A stretch of 60,000 nucleotides of DNA from Liolophura sinensis (taxonomy: Eukaryota; Mollusca; Polyplacophora; Chitonida; Chitonidae), in the NCBI RefSeq assembly GCF_032854445.1, contig NC_088299.1, positions 6,673,001-6,733,000 of the forward strand, in the 5' to 3' direction. Below are positions 12,601 through 23,067 of this stretch, one piece after another. The first letter of the stretch is position 1; each line of letters opens with the position of its first letter. The translations under genes and the position numbers were made by a program. The notes below the pieces were generated by a model. The model saw only the letters and a list, made by a program, of their open reading frames with translations. It was not told the origin of the DNA and did not search any database.

Positions 12601-13424
12601 TGGAGTTTTACGTCGAACTTAACAATTTTTTTAGTCGTATGGCCACGAAGAGTCACTAGGTGTGTGTACCATATAATATGTCTTTGTTGGAAAATTTCAG
12701 GTTAAACGTAAAGAGATGTTGAAAAATAATCATACCACATCGATCATGGAAACTCGTTCACACTACGGCGCAACGCAAAAACTAGAGCCCCTCTCATCCA
12801 GCAGTCGTGGTATTCAATAATTAACCAGTAATTAACTGAACTCATGGAAATTATGGTATTATTATAAACTTTTGGCTCTTTACTGGATTTAACACCCTTC
12901 GGGACTTACTCTCCCGCCTTTTAACAACATGCTGTGTGATGTCGTATTTCACTGTATATTGACATGCTGACTGTTACATGAAAAACGGCTGCTAAATCAA
13001 GCTGTGGTTAAGGATAAATGCGTTCACCACTAAGCAGTCCACAAGCAACCAATTAGCTTCACTAAATCGAGGAATGCTTGTAAGCCGCATACTTTTTTTC
13101 TTCTCAGTCCTAACTGCATTATACAGTTACACCGTTTCCTATGTAGCCTCTGACCATGCGTGAGTAAGTTATATGTATATTACGTAACGTTTCGTTTTAA
13201 ATTATTCCACCATGCCTAGATTTTATTTTTTACTGTGTAACAACATATACTATTTAGTAATAGATTTGTTGTCACCCCAAAGGAAACTAGTGTGAAGCTT
13301 ATAAATTGAGGAAAGAGATTGTCAGTGTCATATACTATTTTTACCTTGATTGGCTTTCATGCATGCTAGGTGTTTAACGTCACTTTTGCGGTATTTCTGC
13401 CACATCAGGCGAAAAATGTTAGAA

Positions 13425-13520
13425 CCAGGAAACAGTTATATGAGTTCGAATCCACCTCCCGCTGGCTGGATTACCACACTGGCCGAAGTCAGAACGTTTG
13501 TCAGGTACGTAGCATACTGC
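13425..13520 (+). mobile_element. SINE fragment with B-box-like block
   Basis: GAGTTCGAATCC followed by CTGGCTGG and GTTTGTCAGGTACG. The same GTTTGTCAGG(T/C)ACC motif occurs in fragments at 39.79 and 41.23 kb. The short ORFs here are by-products. Confidence 0.4.
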
Positions 13521-13865
13521 AACAATTTTCTTCAATACCTGTACAGCTCAACGCCTCAGATTAAGTGAGATATTAATAAATCTTTAAAATTGTTTTGTGG
13601 CAGCAGGACGTTGTTTCTCAGTGGTATAGGAGGTGTCGCTTATATATCTTCCTCCAGTATAGCCTATGAGTCTGTACATACGTCCTATACCCTTAAAACT
13701 GGACTGTTATCATATAAACGGAACAATCTTGAGTAAGGAATTAAAGATCAGCCATTAAATAAAAGAATAAATATTACCAGGTCATTAAACAGAAAATGAA
13801 GACCCCGTAGCTATCAACTTCCGGCTTTATTCAGACCTTCCTACTTTCTTAGTTCATTACTGGTT

Positions 13866-13975
13866 TGTGTTGAACGTTGATTTCGGAATTGGCATTGTGA
13901 TTATTGACCTGGAACGTCCATTTGTGCTGGTTACCCTATGCCATCGTTTGTTTTGACATTGTTCCTTCAGAAGTT
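13866..13975. repeat. Dispersed repeat G, copy 2
   Basis: GATTATTGACCTGGAACGTCC is the complement of a stretch in the 37.8-kb copy. GCTGGTTACCCTATGCCATC matches the 12.5-kb copy. Confidence 0.45.
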
Positions 13976-14096
13976 TCAATTAGTTAGGCATCAGGTTTGG
14001 AAAAATATCTCCAATATTTGACAGTTAGACACGGACCGAAGGAAGGAAAATTTTAGACGCCTTTAATCGTAAACGCAATACATATATACACACTCT

Positions 14097-14250
14097 GTGG
14101 GAAGGTCTTCCAGCAACCTGCGGATGGTCGTGGGTTTCCCCAGGGGTCAATCCGGTTTTTCTGCCATCACAATGCTGGCCTCCGTTGTATATCAATAAAA
14201 TATTCTTGAGTACGGCGTGAAACCTCAGTGAAATATATAAATATATACGC
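14097..14250 (+). mobile_element. Type A SINE, 5'-truncated
   Basis: GTGGGAAGGTCTTCCAGCAA, CCTGCGGATGGTCGTGGG, CAATGCTGGCC, AAATATTCTTGAGTACGGCG and an ATAAATA tail. The tRNA head is missing. Confidence 0.85.
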
Positions 14251-16207
14251 TCTTACGGGAAGCCCCCATGTACTTGCTGTCAAATTATGACACATTTACT
14301 TTAAAAGGTTCCATTACATACGCAGGTCTCCTCACTTGCATCAAGACCCATCGGTATGTTCTATGTCTGATGACATTAAGATGCTGCGGTAATCAAGTGT
14401 TTGATAATACCTTCCCTGGACCACCGGAGAGAGTTGTGGTTACAGGAGGTGGCAGGGCTGATGTTTACAGAGATTGCCCCGAGCATCAGAGATTACCTGA
14501 TGGGGGCTGACTTTTCTGGAAACAACACTAAAGCGCTTTATATTTTTTAACTGCCGTAAGCAACTCTGTCTGTCGGTTTGTCGGGCTGTCGGTCAAATTT
14601 AAGAGATTCCGAGTTATATTATATTATAATGACATTATAGTTTCAGGAGGACAACAACCTTTTTCGAGTCGACCTTCGCTGGGAGGAAATAGCTTATGGC
14701 TGTTTTCAGTATTACTCCTATTAGGGATTATACTTTCTGGATATTGCACAGTTTATATAATGTTGAAACTTTGCTCGAGGCTACTCCTCATTTCAAACCA
14801 GCGGCCTCAAAGACAGGCACAAAATTACCAGTCACAGCTCGAAAAATGGTGGTCATGATAGATTGAATTTTTTGATATGTTGTAGAGAAAAAAGGAAACT
14901 GCTTTTGGTTGTATGACATTGTAGCACGCGAAAGTTAGGGCATATATATTTTGGAGGTTGAAGTTGACAAATTAAGGAAGCATAAATAATAAGGAAAATC
15001 AACGAGCTCGTGTAACATAAAGTCTACCGATCGTCAGCTACCTCCTTCTTTTGTGGGAGGCCTGTTGGTCGAATGTTCGACAACATGGAAACAAAATAAG
15101 ACGCCAACATTTAACAGAGTGTGGAATTGCTAGCCACAAGATTAAAACCATCCAAGCTTTGCTTTTTAATAAATTGTTATGAAACACGTGAAGAAAAATC
15201 TCAATAAACCTCTGACAGGGCGTCACTGGAGATAGTGGACATATAATATCCATGACATGGATGTTTTTCACCAATGAGTTCGAATCCAGCTCTTACATTT
15301 GTCATATAATGTCCATTCATCAGAACCTTGTGAAGCAGTTGAAATGAAAAAGACGCCGTGTTTTTCTCTTGAATGCCTCGTTGACACTTTGATGGGCCCA
15401 TGATTCAGTTCCAATTACTCGCACAGTGTCTGGAACGTCTGTCCCCCGAGCTGATAAGTGCTCTAGACGCTATGAGCTCAGGGTGTATGTGGTAGACTGG
15501 TGGCGCTGAATCCAAAGCCCGAGCGACGTCATCCTTTGACGTTGGAGACGTTTCTATTATGATAGATGAGCAGCTGTTACAAACAACACAGCCTTCAGTC
15601 AAATATTGCTGCCATGACCTTTCCCTTTGCCAGATTACCCAACAGTATAGCGCATAAGAAAGCGAGATAAGCGCGAGGAGATGCCAACTGGCTGGCGAAG
15701 TAGGGCCTCGTATTTACACAGCAACTCAAAATGATGTCAAACACTGAACGGTATTGATAAACACAGTTCGTCTTCGGCTTGTAGGCCTTAATGTCACACG
15801 ACTTCCGGTTGACATTTTGTCAAACAATAATGTCTTCGGGGAATGGGGATTCTCCAGTTTTGTTTTCACCAAAAACTTGTCCGGGAATGCAGAAAGATAA
15901 TACTGGCCCCGTGGCGCTTTTCGATGAGTGAATAGGCCTTGGGGGTGGTATGACTGTGTGCCCAATACATGTCATCAGCGGAAAGCTTGTATACCGTAAA
16001 TACTGCCGAAAGTAGCCCAAGCTCACTCAAAACAAAACATACTCAAAGTGGTAAAGGTAGGCAGTTTGCCTCAAGTGAAACAATAACTTTTGTTCACTTT
16101 TTTGCACTTTTGTAAAACAAGGTAAAACATCTCGAACAGCAGAAACAAATAAGTTTTTTTTTATTAACTAAGGCATTTCATCGGCTGGAAGGATTGTATC
16201 TCTTAAC
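14251..16207. other. Non-coding, nothing firm
   Basis: A GAGTTCGAATCCAGC block at about 15277 recalls a SINE B box, but no head or body follows. Short ORFs around 15038-16026 are unsupported. Confidence 0.4.
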
Positions 16208-17965
16208 TATGGTCCCACTTGAGTCTGTTGATTACTGTAGAATTTGGTTGTTCTAGTGGACTGAGTCTGTTGATTACTGTAGCACTTGGTTGAACTAGTG
16301 GACTGAGTCTGTTGATTACTGTAGCACTTGGTTGAGCTAGTGGACTGAGTCTGCTGATCACTGGCACTTGCTTAACCTGGTGGATTAAGTCTATTGATTA
16401 CTGTAGCACTTGGTTAACTTTGTGGATTTAGTCTGTTGATTACTGTAGTACTTGGTTAGCTTTGTGGATTGAGTCTGTTGATTACTGTAATACTTGGTTA
16501 GCTTTGTGGATTGAGTCTTCTGATTAATCTTGCACTTGGTTGGCCTGGTGGACTGAATCTGTTCATTACAATAGCACTTGATTGACCTAGTGGACTGAGG
16601 ATGTTGATAACTGTGGCACTTGGTTGACCTGGTGGACTAAGTCTGTTCATTAGAGTGGCACTTCGTTGACCTGGTGGACTGAGTCTGTTGATTACTGTAG
16701 CATTTGGTTGTCCTGGTGGATTGAGGCTGTTGATTACTGTAGCACTTCGTTTACCTAGTGGACTGAGTTTGTTGATTACTGTAGCACTTCGTTCATCTGG
16801 TGGACTGAGTCTGTTGATTACTGTAGCACATGGTTGTCCTCATTGACTGAGTCTGTTGATTACTGTAGCACATGGTTGTCCCGGTGGAATGAGTCTGTTG
16901 ATTACTGTAGCACTTGGTTGTCCTGATGGACTGAGTCTGTTGATTACTGTAGCACATGGATGACCAGGTGGGCTGAATCTGTTGATTACTGTAGCACATG
17001 GATGACCAGGTGGGCTGAATCTGTTGATTATTGTACCACTTGGTCGGCCTGCTGGAGTAAATCTGATGACCAGGTGGGCGGAATCTGTTGATTATTGTAC
17101 CACTTGGTCGGCCTGATGGAGTAAATTTGATGACCAGGTGGGCCGAATCTGTTGATTATTGTACCACTTGGTCGGCCTGCTGGAGTAAATCTGATGACCA
17201 GGTGGGCGGAATCTGTTGATTATTGTACCACTTGGTCGGCCTGATGGAGTAAATTTGATGACCAGGTGGGCCGAATCTGTTGATTATTGTACCACTTGGT
17301 CGGCCTGATGGAGTAAATTTGATGACCAGGTGGGCCGAATCTGTTGATTATTGTACCATTTGGTCGGCCTGATGGAGTAAATCTGTTGATTGCTGCGGCA
17401 CTTGGTTGTCCTGATTGACTGAGTCTGTTGATTACTGTAGCACTTGGTTGTCCTGGTGGATTGAGTCTGTTGATTACTGTAGCACTTGGTTGTCCTGGTG
17501 GATTGAGTCTGTTGATTACTGTAGCACTTGGTTGTTCTGCTGGACCCATTCTATTGACTGTTGTGCCATTAAGTCGGCATGGTGTATTGTCTGTTTATTA
17601 TTGTAGCACTTGATTGCCCTGGTGGATTGAGTCTGTTGATTACTGTAGCACTTGGTTGTCCTGGTGGATTGAGTCTGTTGATTACTGTAGCACTTGGTTG
17701 TTCTGCTGGACCCATTCTATTGACTGTTGTGCCATTAAGTCGGCATGGTGTATTGTCTGTTTATTATTGTAGCACTTGATTGCCCTGGTGGGTTGAGTCT
17801 GTTGATTACTGTAGCACTTGGTTGTTCTGCTGGACCCATTCTATTGACTGTTGTGCCATTAAGTCGGCATGGTGTATTGTCTGTGTATTATTGTAGCACT
17901 TGGTTGCCCTGGTGGACTGAGCATGTTGATTGATGTGGCACTATGTCCGCCTAGTGGACTGGTTT
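16208..17965. repeat. 42-bp minisatellite array with higher-order units
   Basis: About 40 diverged units of a 42-base motif (core GAGTCTGTTGATTACTGTAG then CACTTGGTTG). Between about 17040 and 17380 the unit becomes about 64 bases (CACTTGGTCGGCC with a GATGACCAGGTGGGC insert). From 17535 a 166-base block beginning TTCTGCTGGACCCATTC repeats at 17701, then a shorter version at 17826. Because 42 is a multiple of three, frames stay open locally and give 14-residue peptide repeats on both strands, but stops interrupt the array elsewhere. I see no splice or start evidence for a gene. Confidence 0.95.
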
Positions 17966-18421
17966 GATGGATTTAATTACAGGTTTATGTGTAATGACGT
18001 TTACATTGAGTGTACATCACGAATCACGTTGTTTATGGATAGGTCCATTCGACATATCGGTATTGATCATTGCATCTGAAGATGTTTTATCGATAACAAC
18101 ATTCACTGTATCGGTATTGATGAATCACCGCTGAATTTACCCCTCCTTCCTCCGTGAATCATTTGTCGCGTAGTATTATTTATGCACATACGACAGTGTT
18201 TATGGCTAGATCATATTCGGCAAACAGCGCCCCCTGGGAATAGATAGGGGCGCTACACGTCTCGTGCGGGCATCTGTTAGCACTCCCAGTTTTTAATTCG
18301 CACTAATTTGCCCAGCATGTTGTGCAGCTTAGGGTAAATCAGCACAAACTTTCCGAGGCTTCAGATCTGCACGATGATACAGTCGGGTATACAGACAATA
18401 CAAGACGGAAATATCCGAGTT
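17966..18421. other. Non-coding spacer after the minisatellite
   Basis: It contains two loosely similar stretches around GTTTATGG (18028 and 18199) and nothing else recognisable. Confidence 0.4.
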
Positions 18422-18560
18422 ATTTTATTTATTTATTTCATTGGTGTTTTATGCTGTACTCAAGAATATTTCACTTGTACGACGGAGGCCAGCATTCTGG
18501 TGGGAGGAAATCGGCAGGTTGCTGGCAGATCTTCCGGCTTACGGCCGTTATTTGATGCTT
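18422..18560 (-). mobile_element. Type A SINE, truncated, internal deletion
   Basis: The tail TATTTTATTTATTTATTT, TGTACTCAAGAATATTTCAC and CAGCATTCTGGTGGGAGG join directly to GGCAGGTTGCTGGCAG, so the CCGGG hairpin segment is missing. Confidence 0.8.
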
Positions 18561-18883
18561 CTACTCCATGCAAACATCCTCCGGACCACGACTGACCAGA
18601 ACAGTTTAGAAAATAGATTGTCTGTTATACAAGACTGTTGTTACAGAAACTTACCGACATCTGCCAGTGATGTATCGAATTTCAGAGTCGAATAACTTCC
18701 GGTGTTATTAGCCGAGATAATCAGTTCTTGAGTCACTCTGTCTATATTCGTTCAGCGTGTCAGTCGGTCAATTGGTCAGTCCTTACATTGTTGACATCCT
18801 GTCTTTGTAACATAGGCCACTCACATATCAAGACACCTTAGTGCAAGACGACATAAACTTTTACCGGGATGTCGGCGCTATTA

Positions 18884-19077
18884 CACTCAAAAAATAATCT
18901 GTTAAATTTAACAGAAAGTTTATTGTCTGAGTGATGCTAGAATGTATTTTGTTATTACAACCCGATATCGTGTCACATTCAACATAATATCTCATTAGTC
19001 TAAAAGAATCGTTATGTTAAATTCATCTCTAAGATAAAAGACTTTCTGTTAAATTTAACGTTTTATTCTTCTGAGAG
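18884..19077. mobile_element. MITE C1 with TA target duplication
   Basis: Termini CACTCAAAAAATAATC and its inverted partner ending TTCTTCTGAGAG, with TTAAATTTAACAGAAAG exact in both arms. TA flanks both sides. There is no coding capacity in 194 bases. A TA duplication with inverted ends suggests a non-autonomous DNA element mobilised by a Tc1/mariner-like transposase; the superfamily is inference. Confidence 0.85.
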
Positions 19078-19127
19078 TACGGATTTGCCGTAGTTTTTAT
19101 ATATAATACATGCGAGTCAGAAACTTG

Positions 19128-19262
19128 ATTTATTTATTTATTTGACTGGTGTTTTATGCCGTACTCAAGAATATTTCACTTATACGACGGCGGCCAGCAT
19201 TATGATGCGAGGAAAACCCACAACCATCCAGAGGTTGCTGCGACCACATTGGTGAGAGCTCC
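19128..19262 (-). mobile_element. Type A SINE, internal deletion
   Basis: The tail and GCCGTACTCAAGAATATTTC are intact, then GGAAAACCCACAACCATCC and GTTGCTGCGACC join to the ACATTGGTGAGAG block. The segment between AGGTTGCTG and the B-box region is lost. It lies about 50 bases after MITE C1. Confidence 0.8.
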
Positions 19263-19265
19263 ATG

Positions 19266-19352
19266 ACTTCCATGCCAAAAACTAACCATTGTGACGAAGT
19301 TTTAACTTTTGGCTCATGTCAAAAATGGCTTTGTGGAATAGGTCCCAGAACC
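19266..19352. repeat. Dispersed repeat F, copy 1
   Basis: CCATTGTGACGAAGTTTTAA and GGCTTTGTGGAATAGGTCCC match the copy at 59.3 kb with scattered substitutions. No ends or tails are recognisable. Confidence 0.5.
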
Positions 19353-20180
19353 CAAAGAAATACACCTATAATCGTTGCACCATTCTTCAAAGTTTCATGT
19401 ACATATCGAAGTTTCACAACGGCACGTCGTCGTTAAATAATTGCATAACATTGCACAAACATGCGGAATATTTCCTGAGCTGGTAGTTATTGTCTGCGCT
19501 GTGGCGCGTATATACAAAACCCATGTTCGCTAGCTCGTTAAACTTCTCCAAACTTGGCAGAATGCCGGCTCAGAAGCGCTGTAACTGAGTGTTTCATGAA
19601 ACCGAAATCTCGGTCTGTGGAAGCGAAATGCTGGTCTTATGTAAACAGATTATGGTTTAGTGTAAACAGAGTCGGGTGTCTGGGAGATAGGCTATAGGAT
19701 TATCACCACAAGCTAAACTGATTACCCCTCTATCGCCTCCCACGCCGGTACATAGTTGGGGAGCTGGCCACTGGCGGGCACCTTGTACACAGCCGCCACA
19801 CGGCATGAATGGAGCTCGATGAAGGCCTTTTTCGATAGGTGCTTACGTAAGCCATTCTCCAGATGCCTCAATTCTTCGCCCTGTGTTTAATACATGTGAA
19901 ATGAACTCCCGCTGAATTTCGAATGTTTCGAATGAAACATAATTTCATTAAATGTGGATAGTGTAATTATAGAAATATTAATGCTCGCCATGCAGTGATT
20001 CAGAATACATTTAGAGAGCGATTCCACCCGTCATATTTTATCGATAATGTTGAACAAGTGCACAAATACCTCATACTGTGTCTCCATACAACAAATATAG
20101 AAGATTCTAGAGCTAAACTCTCTTTTACTCGCCAACGTTAGAATTAATTGTAGTAAACACTTCATGTGTGTGTTGAGGGA

Positions 20181-20194
20181 GGGGGGGGGGGGGG
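20181..20194. repeat. Poly-G run (14 G)
   Basis: Fourteen consecutive G inside a G-rich stretch. It is liable to length error in sequencing and could form a G-quadruplex. Confidence 0.9.
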
Positions 20195-20218
20195 AGGTGG
20201 AGTCCTGGGCATAAAGTC

Positions 20219-20328
20219 TTCTGGCAAATCTATAACCGCGACAAAGCAAACGTATTACAGACTCAAGCAAACCTATAACCGTCGCAAGCAAACCTATAAA
20301 TGCCGCAGGCAAACCTATAATCATAGCT
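20219..20328. repeat. Degenerate 21-bp tandem repeat
   Basis: About five units of GCAAACCTATAACCGTCGCA with one strongly changed unit. It lies 25 bases from the poly-G run. A 109-codon minus-strand ORF across it is a by-product. Confidence 0.8.
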
Positions 20329-23061
20329 GGAAAGGCATTCAATATATACCATTTGCTCAAACAAGTTTCAATGTTTATATTTGCACAAGGATGAAGCTTG
20401 AGAGAACTGTGTGAAAATAGCTATATTCTGTTTAATTTACTTCTTTACTTCCGGAATGTTATAGATTGCTCATAAATGGGCCTTTCTTAACCGCTTATTG
20501 TCACAAAGGGTATATAGGCCTTTTTCGGTACATATATATAATCTACTGTATATCAGCAAAGAACTTAAACACATCTTGGAAATTTTAGATTGCACAGCCG
20601 GTGTAAAATCGGTATAGATTTCCGGTACATAAAGTTAAGAGGATAAGTAGCTTTTCCACAGAACACATTTTTTTTCTCTCTCGCTCTTAGCGTAAGGAAA
20701 TGGAGGCTAACGACTAGTCTGTAACGAATGTCTTTGTCTGCACAGGAAACCACGTGACTTACAAAGCAACAGCTGCATATGTGCAGGATCAGACGATCTA
20801 CACGCATGCGCGCGCGCCCAGTACTACAGGCTTGACTTGATAATAAAAACAAGCAGGGAAGCTGGTAGTTCTGGTTGTAAACACTTACTCCTCCAGATCA
20901 GCCAGGCTGGTGTTGTGTTTCCTCCCATACGACCTGATTCCCGGGGAGGTAGCTGCCAGGCCAGTGGCATGCGCAAGAGTCTGGAGCCCGTCGGAAGATT
21001 CCCCCAATTAACTACAAACCTTTTGTTTTTTTCTTGGACGGCAGCCATTACTTCGCTGGGTCAGATTGACCGTTTTATCTGTAAAAGCTAAAGAGGAGCG
21101 ATTTGACCCACACGCTCAGAATAACTTGGAGTTGTACTACGAATATTTATCTACCTGCTATAGGTGTGCCGCTATATTTACCCAAGTATAACAGGTTTCT
21201 TCTTCTACTTAGTGTTAAAGCCACGTGTCCGCAGAAAGGCAATATAACTGTTTTAATAGCAACATCCTCTTGTTAGGGTACAAAGGGATTGCAGGCAGTG
21301 ATTGCAAGCCCCGGAGGTCTGGGGATAGAATTTAGCTTAACATGTAGGCAACACAACAGTATTCATGCAAGGAAAGGAAAACACCTAAAGTAAAGTTACG
21401 TAACAGCGTGGTGCCTCTGCTGGCTTCTGACAAGTACAGTATTTCACCAATGACGTTCAGACCATTTTTTGTATGGTTCAAATAACCGAAAAACTAGGGC
21501 AAGAGTTCCTGAAACGCCTGAAATTTGAGAGAAATTTACAGCACCATTCCAAATGTTTCAAATCATCTGATCCTCCTATATGATAAAAGCGAACAAGACA
21601 TCTGAGATTAAAGTTACATGGCCTGAAAAGTGCTGTTGGCTAACCAAATATATTGAGCACTTTCGGTCAGCTGTTTACATGGCCAAGCGATAAAATAGGC
21701 TAACAAATGCCGAAATAATTATTTCTCTTTCATGCGATAAGCAGTTTGAAATTGTCAAATCAGCCCCTTCTTATTCTTAAACATTGATAACTTATTATAG
21801 TATAATCTGGCTACATTTAGATTTTTACGTCTAATTTTAAATTACCCTTTTCAACAGTGGTAATTGGTAATTTTTCAAAATTGTTGACCACTAAGAATAC
21901 AGGGCAATTGCGAACCTGTACCACGTTGAGCTTTCTATTGAAATACTCTTTTATGAATTCATTGAACCTCACTTACATTTCCATAAAAAAGTGATCTTTA
22001 AAGCATTAATGAATTATTTACTTTAATACGAGGTGTATAGCTAGATAATATCACGAAAGAAATTCCCATCAGAGTGACATATCAATGCAAAAAATGGGTA
22101 TATATCATACAAGCAGTGCCCTTTGGCCTTAATTTTTTTGCAGTAAGCTACGCAGTTTTACCAGGTTGTATTAAATGGATAATTCCACTGAATGTAACAG
22201 ATTGCTCACAGCTGAACAGGTCCTGGACGATCAACGTGGACGGAATCTGGAAAGGCGAAAAATGCACCACACCATGGACTCAAAATGGGAGTACAGTTCA
22301 GGCTAGGAGGCTTCCACGGCGGTCGAATAATGTCAAAGTTCGAGTCTGTTACAGGACTCAGACAATCTTAGTCAGAAGGATATAAAATGTGCCAGCGTAT
22401 GTTCATGCAGTTAAAGCCCCGGCATACGTAAGCCCTATAGCTCGGGAGTTTCCCTCACTCGTGTAGGCGATGAAGTGGTGCTTTGGTGACCTGAATAATT
22501 TTTGCCCCCAAATAAGCTCGTTTACGTACTGCTAATGTTTCGGTTTTTTTTTCCCTTACACGTGCGTTAAACAACAATAACCCAACAAATGAGGATTTAA
22601 CCGGATAATTACACCATAGGACGGAGATAGTAAAAGCTAATTCGTAAAACTAAGGAACCAATCAATCACTCAGACAATTAACAATCATTGAATTTCGAAC
22701 AGCTGGGATGCTTTTCACAAGTTTCTCACTGAGTTTGCTATTTTCAATGAAGCGATTTTAATATTTTGTTTATAATTGACATCCAAGGCGGTATATAAAC
22801 GTCTGACTGAGGAAATATCCAATTTTTAAGAAGGTTGTGGCGTGTGTAGAAAAGAGGAATGGAATAAAATCCATTGAAGTTCACCTTCGATTCATGTCTC
22901 CTAATTTCGCAAAGCCCCGTTTAGCATTGGAAACCACGTGACGGGTATTCCCCGGTCGCTATGGTCGCAGAGTTGGTAAAGAATACTCTTGAACCCTGCC
23001 AGGCACGCGCAGATGACAGACGTGTGACATGAACACAAATATTTTAGCGATGCTGTCAAAC
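20329..23061. other. Non-coding, left part of the repeat-free island
   Basis: No SINE, MITE or repeat D. A 103-codon ORF (22074-22385, plus) has no recognised domain. It could include regulatory DNA for Scratch, but the sequence alone does not show this. Confidence 0.4.
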
Positions 23062-23067
23062 TTTATT
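23062..23067 (-). promoter_or_regulatory. Candidate poly(A) signal for Scratch
   Basis: TTTATT on the plus strand reads AATAAA on the gene strand, and a stretch containing TTTGTGTTC follows downstream. I saw no other AATAAA on the gene strand between here and the stop codon, although an ATTAAA variant lies near 23790. If used, the 3' UTR would be about 2.9 kb. This is weak evidence from a short motif. Confidence 0.3.

Larger units (their letters stand above)
9683..14096. other. Non-coding apart from repeat G and a SINE fragment
   Basis: About 4.4 kb. Around 11905-12325 there are faint type A SINE resemblances (GATATTTGACTTATAC; GTTTGACCACTGAGCC), too weak to call. ORFs at 11049-11478 overlap on both strands and look like chance. 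Confidence 0.4.

Noticed and set aside
17220-17549. A 109-codon repetitive ORF in the minisatellite
   Set aside because: The frame is open only because the unit length is a multiple of three. Neighbouring units contain stops or frame shifts, and no gene structure surrounds it.
16208-17965. A CRISPR-like array
   Set aside because: Units are contiguous and diverged without unique spacers, and the sequence is eukaryotic.
22074-22385. A 103-codon ORF with a hydrophobic start
   Set aside because: It might suggest a secreted protein, but there is no cleavage site, family match or conserved cysteine pattern that I can support.
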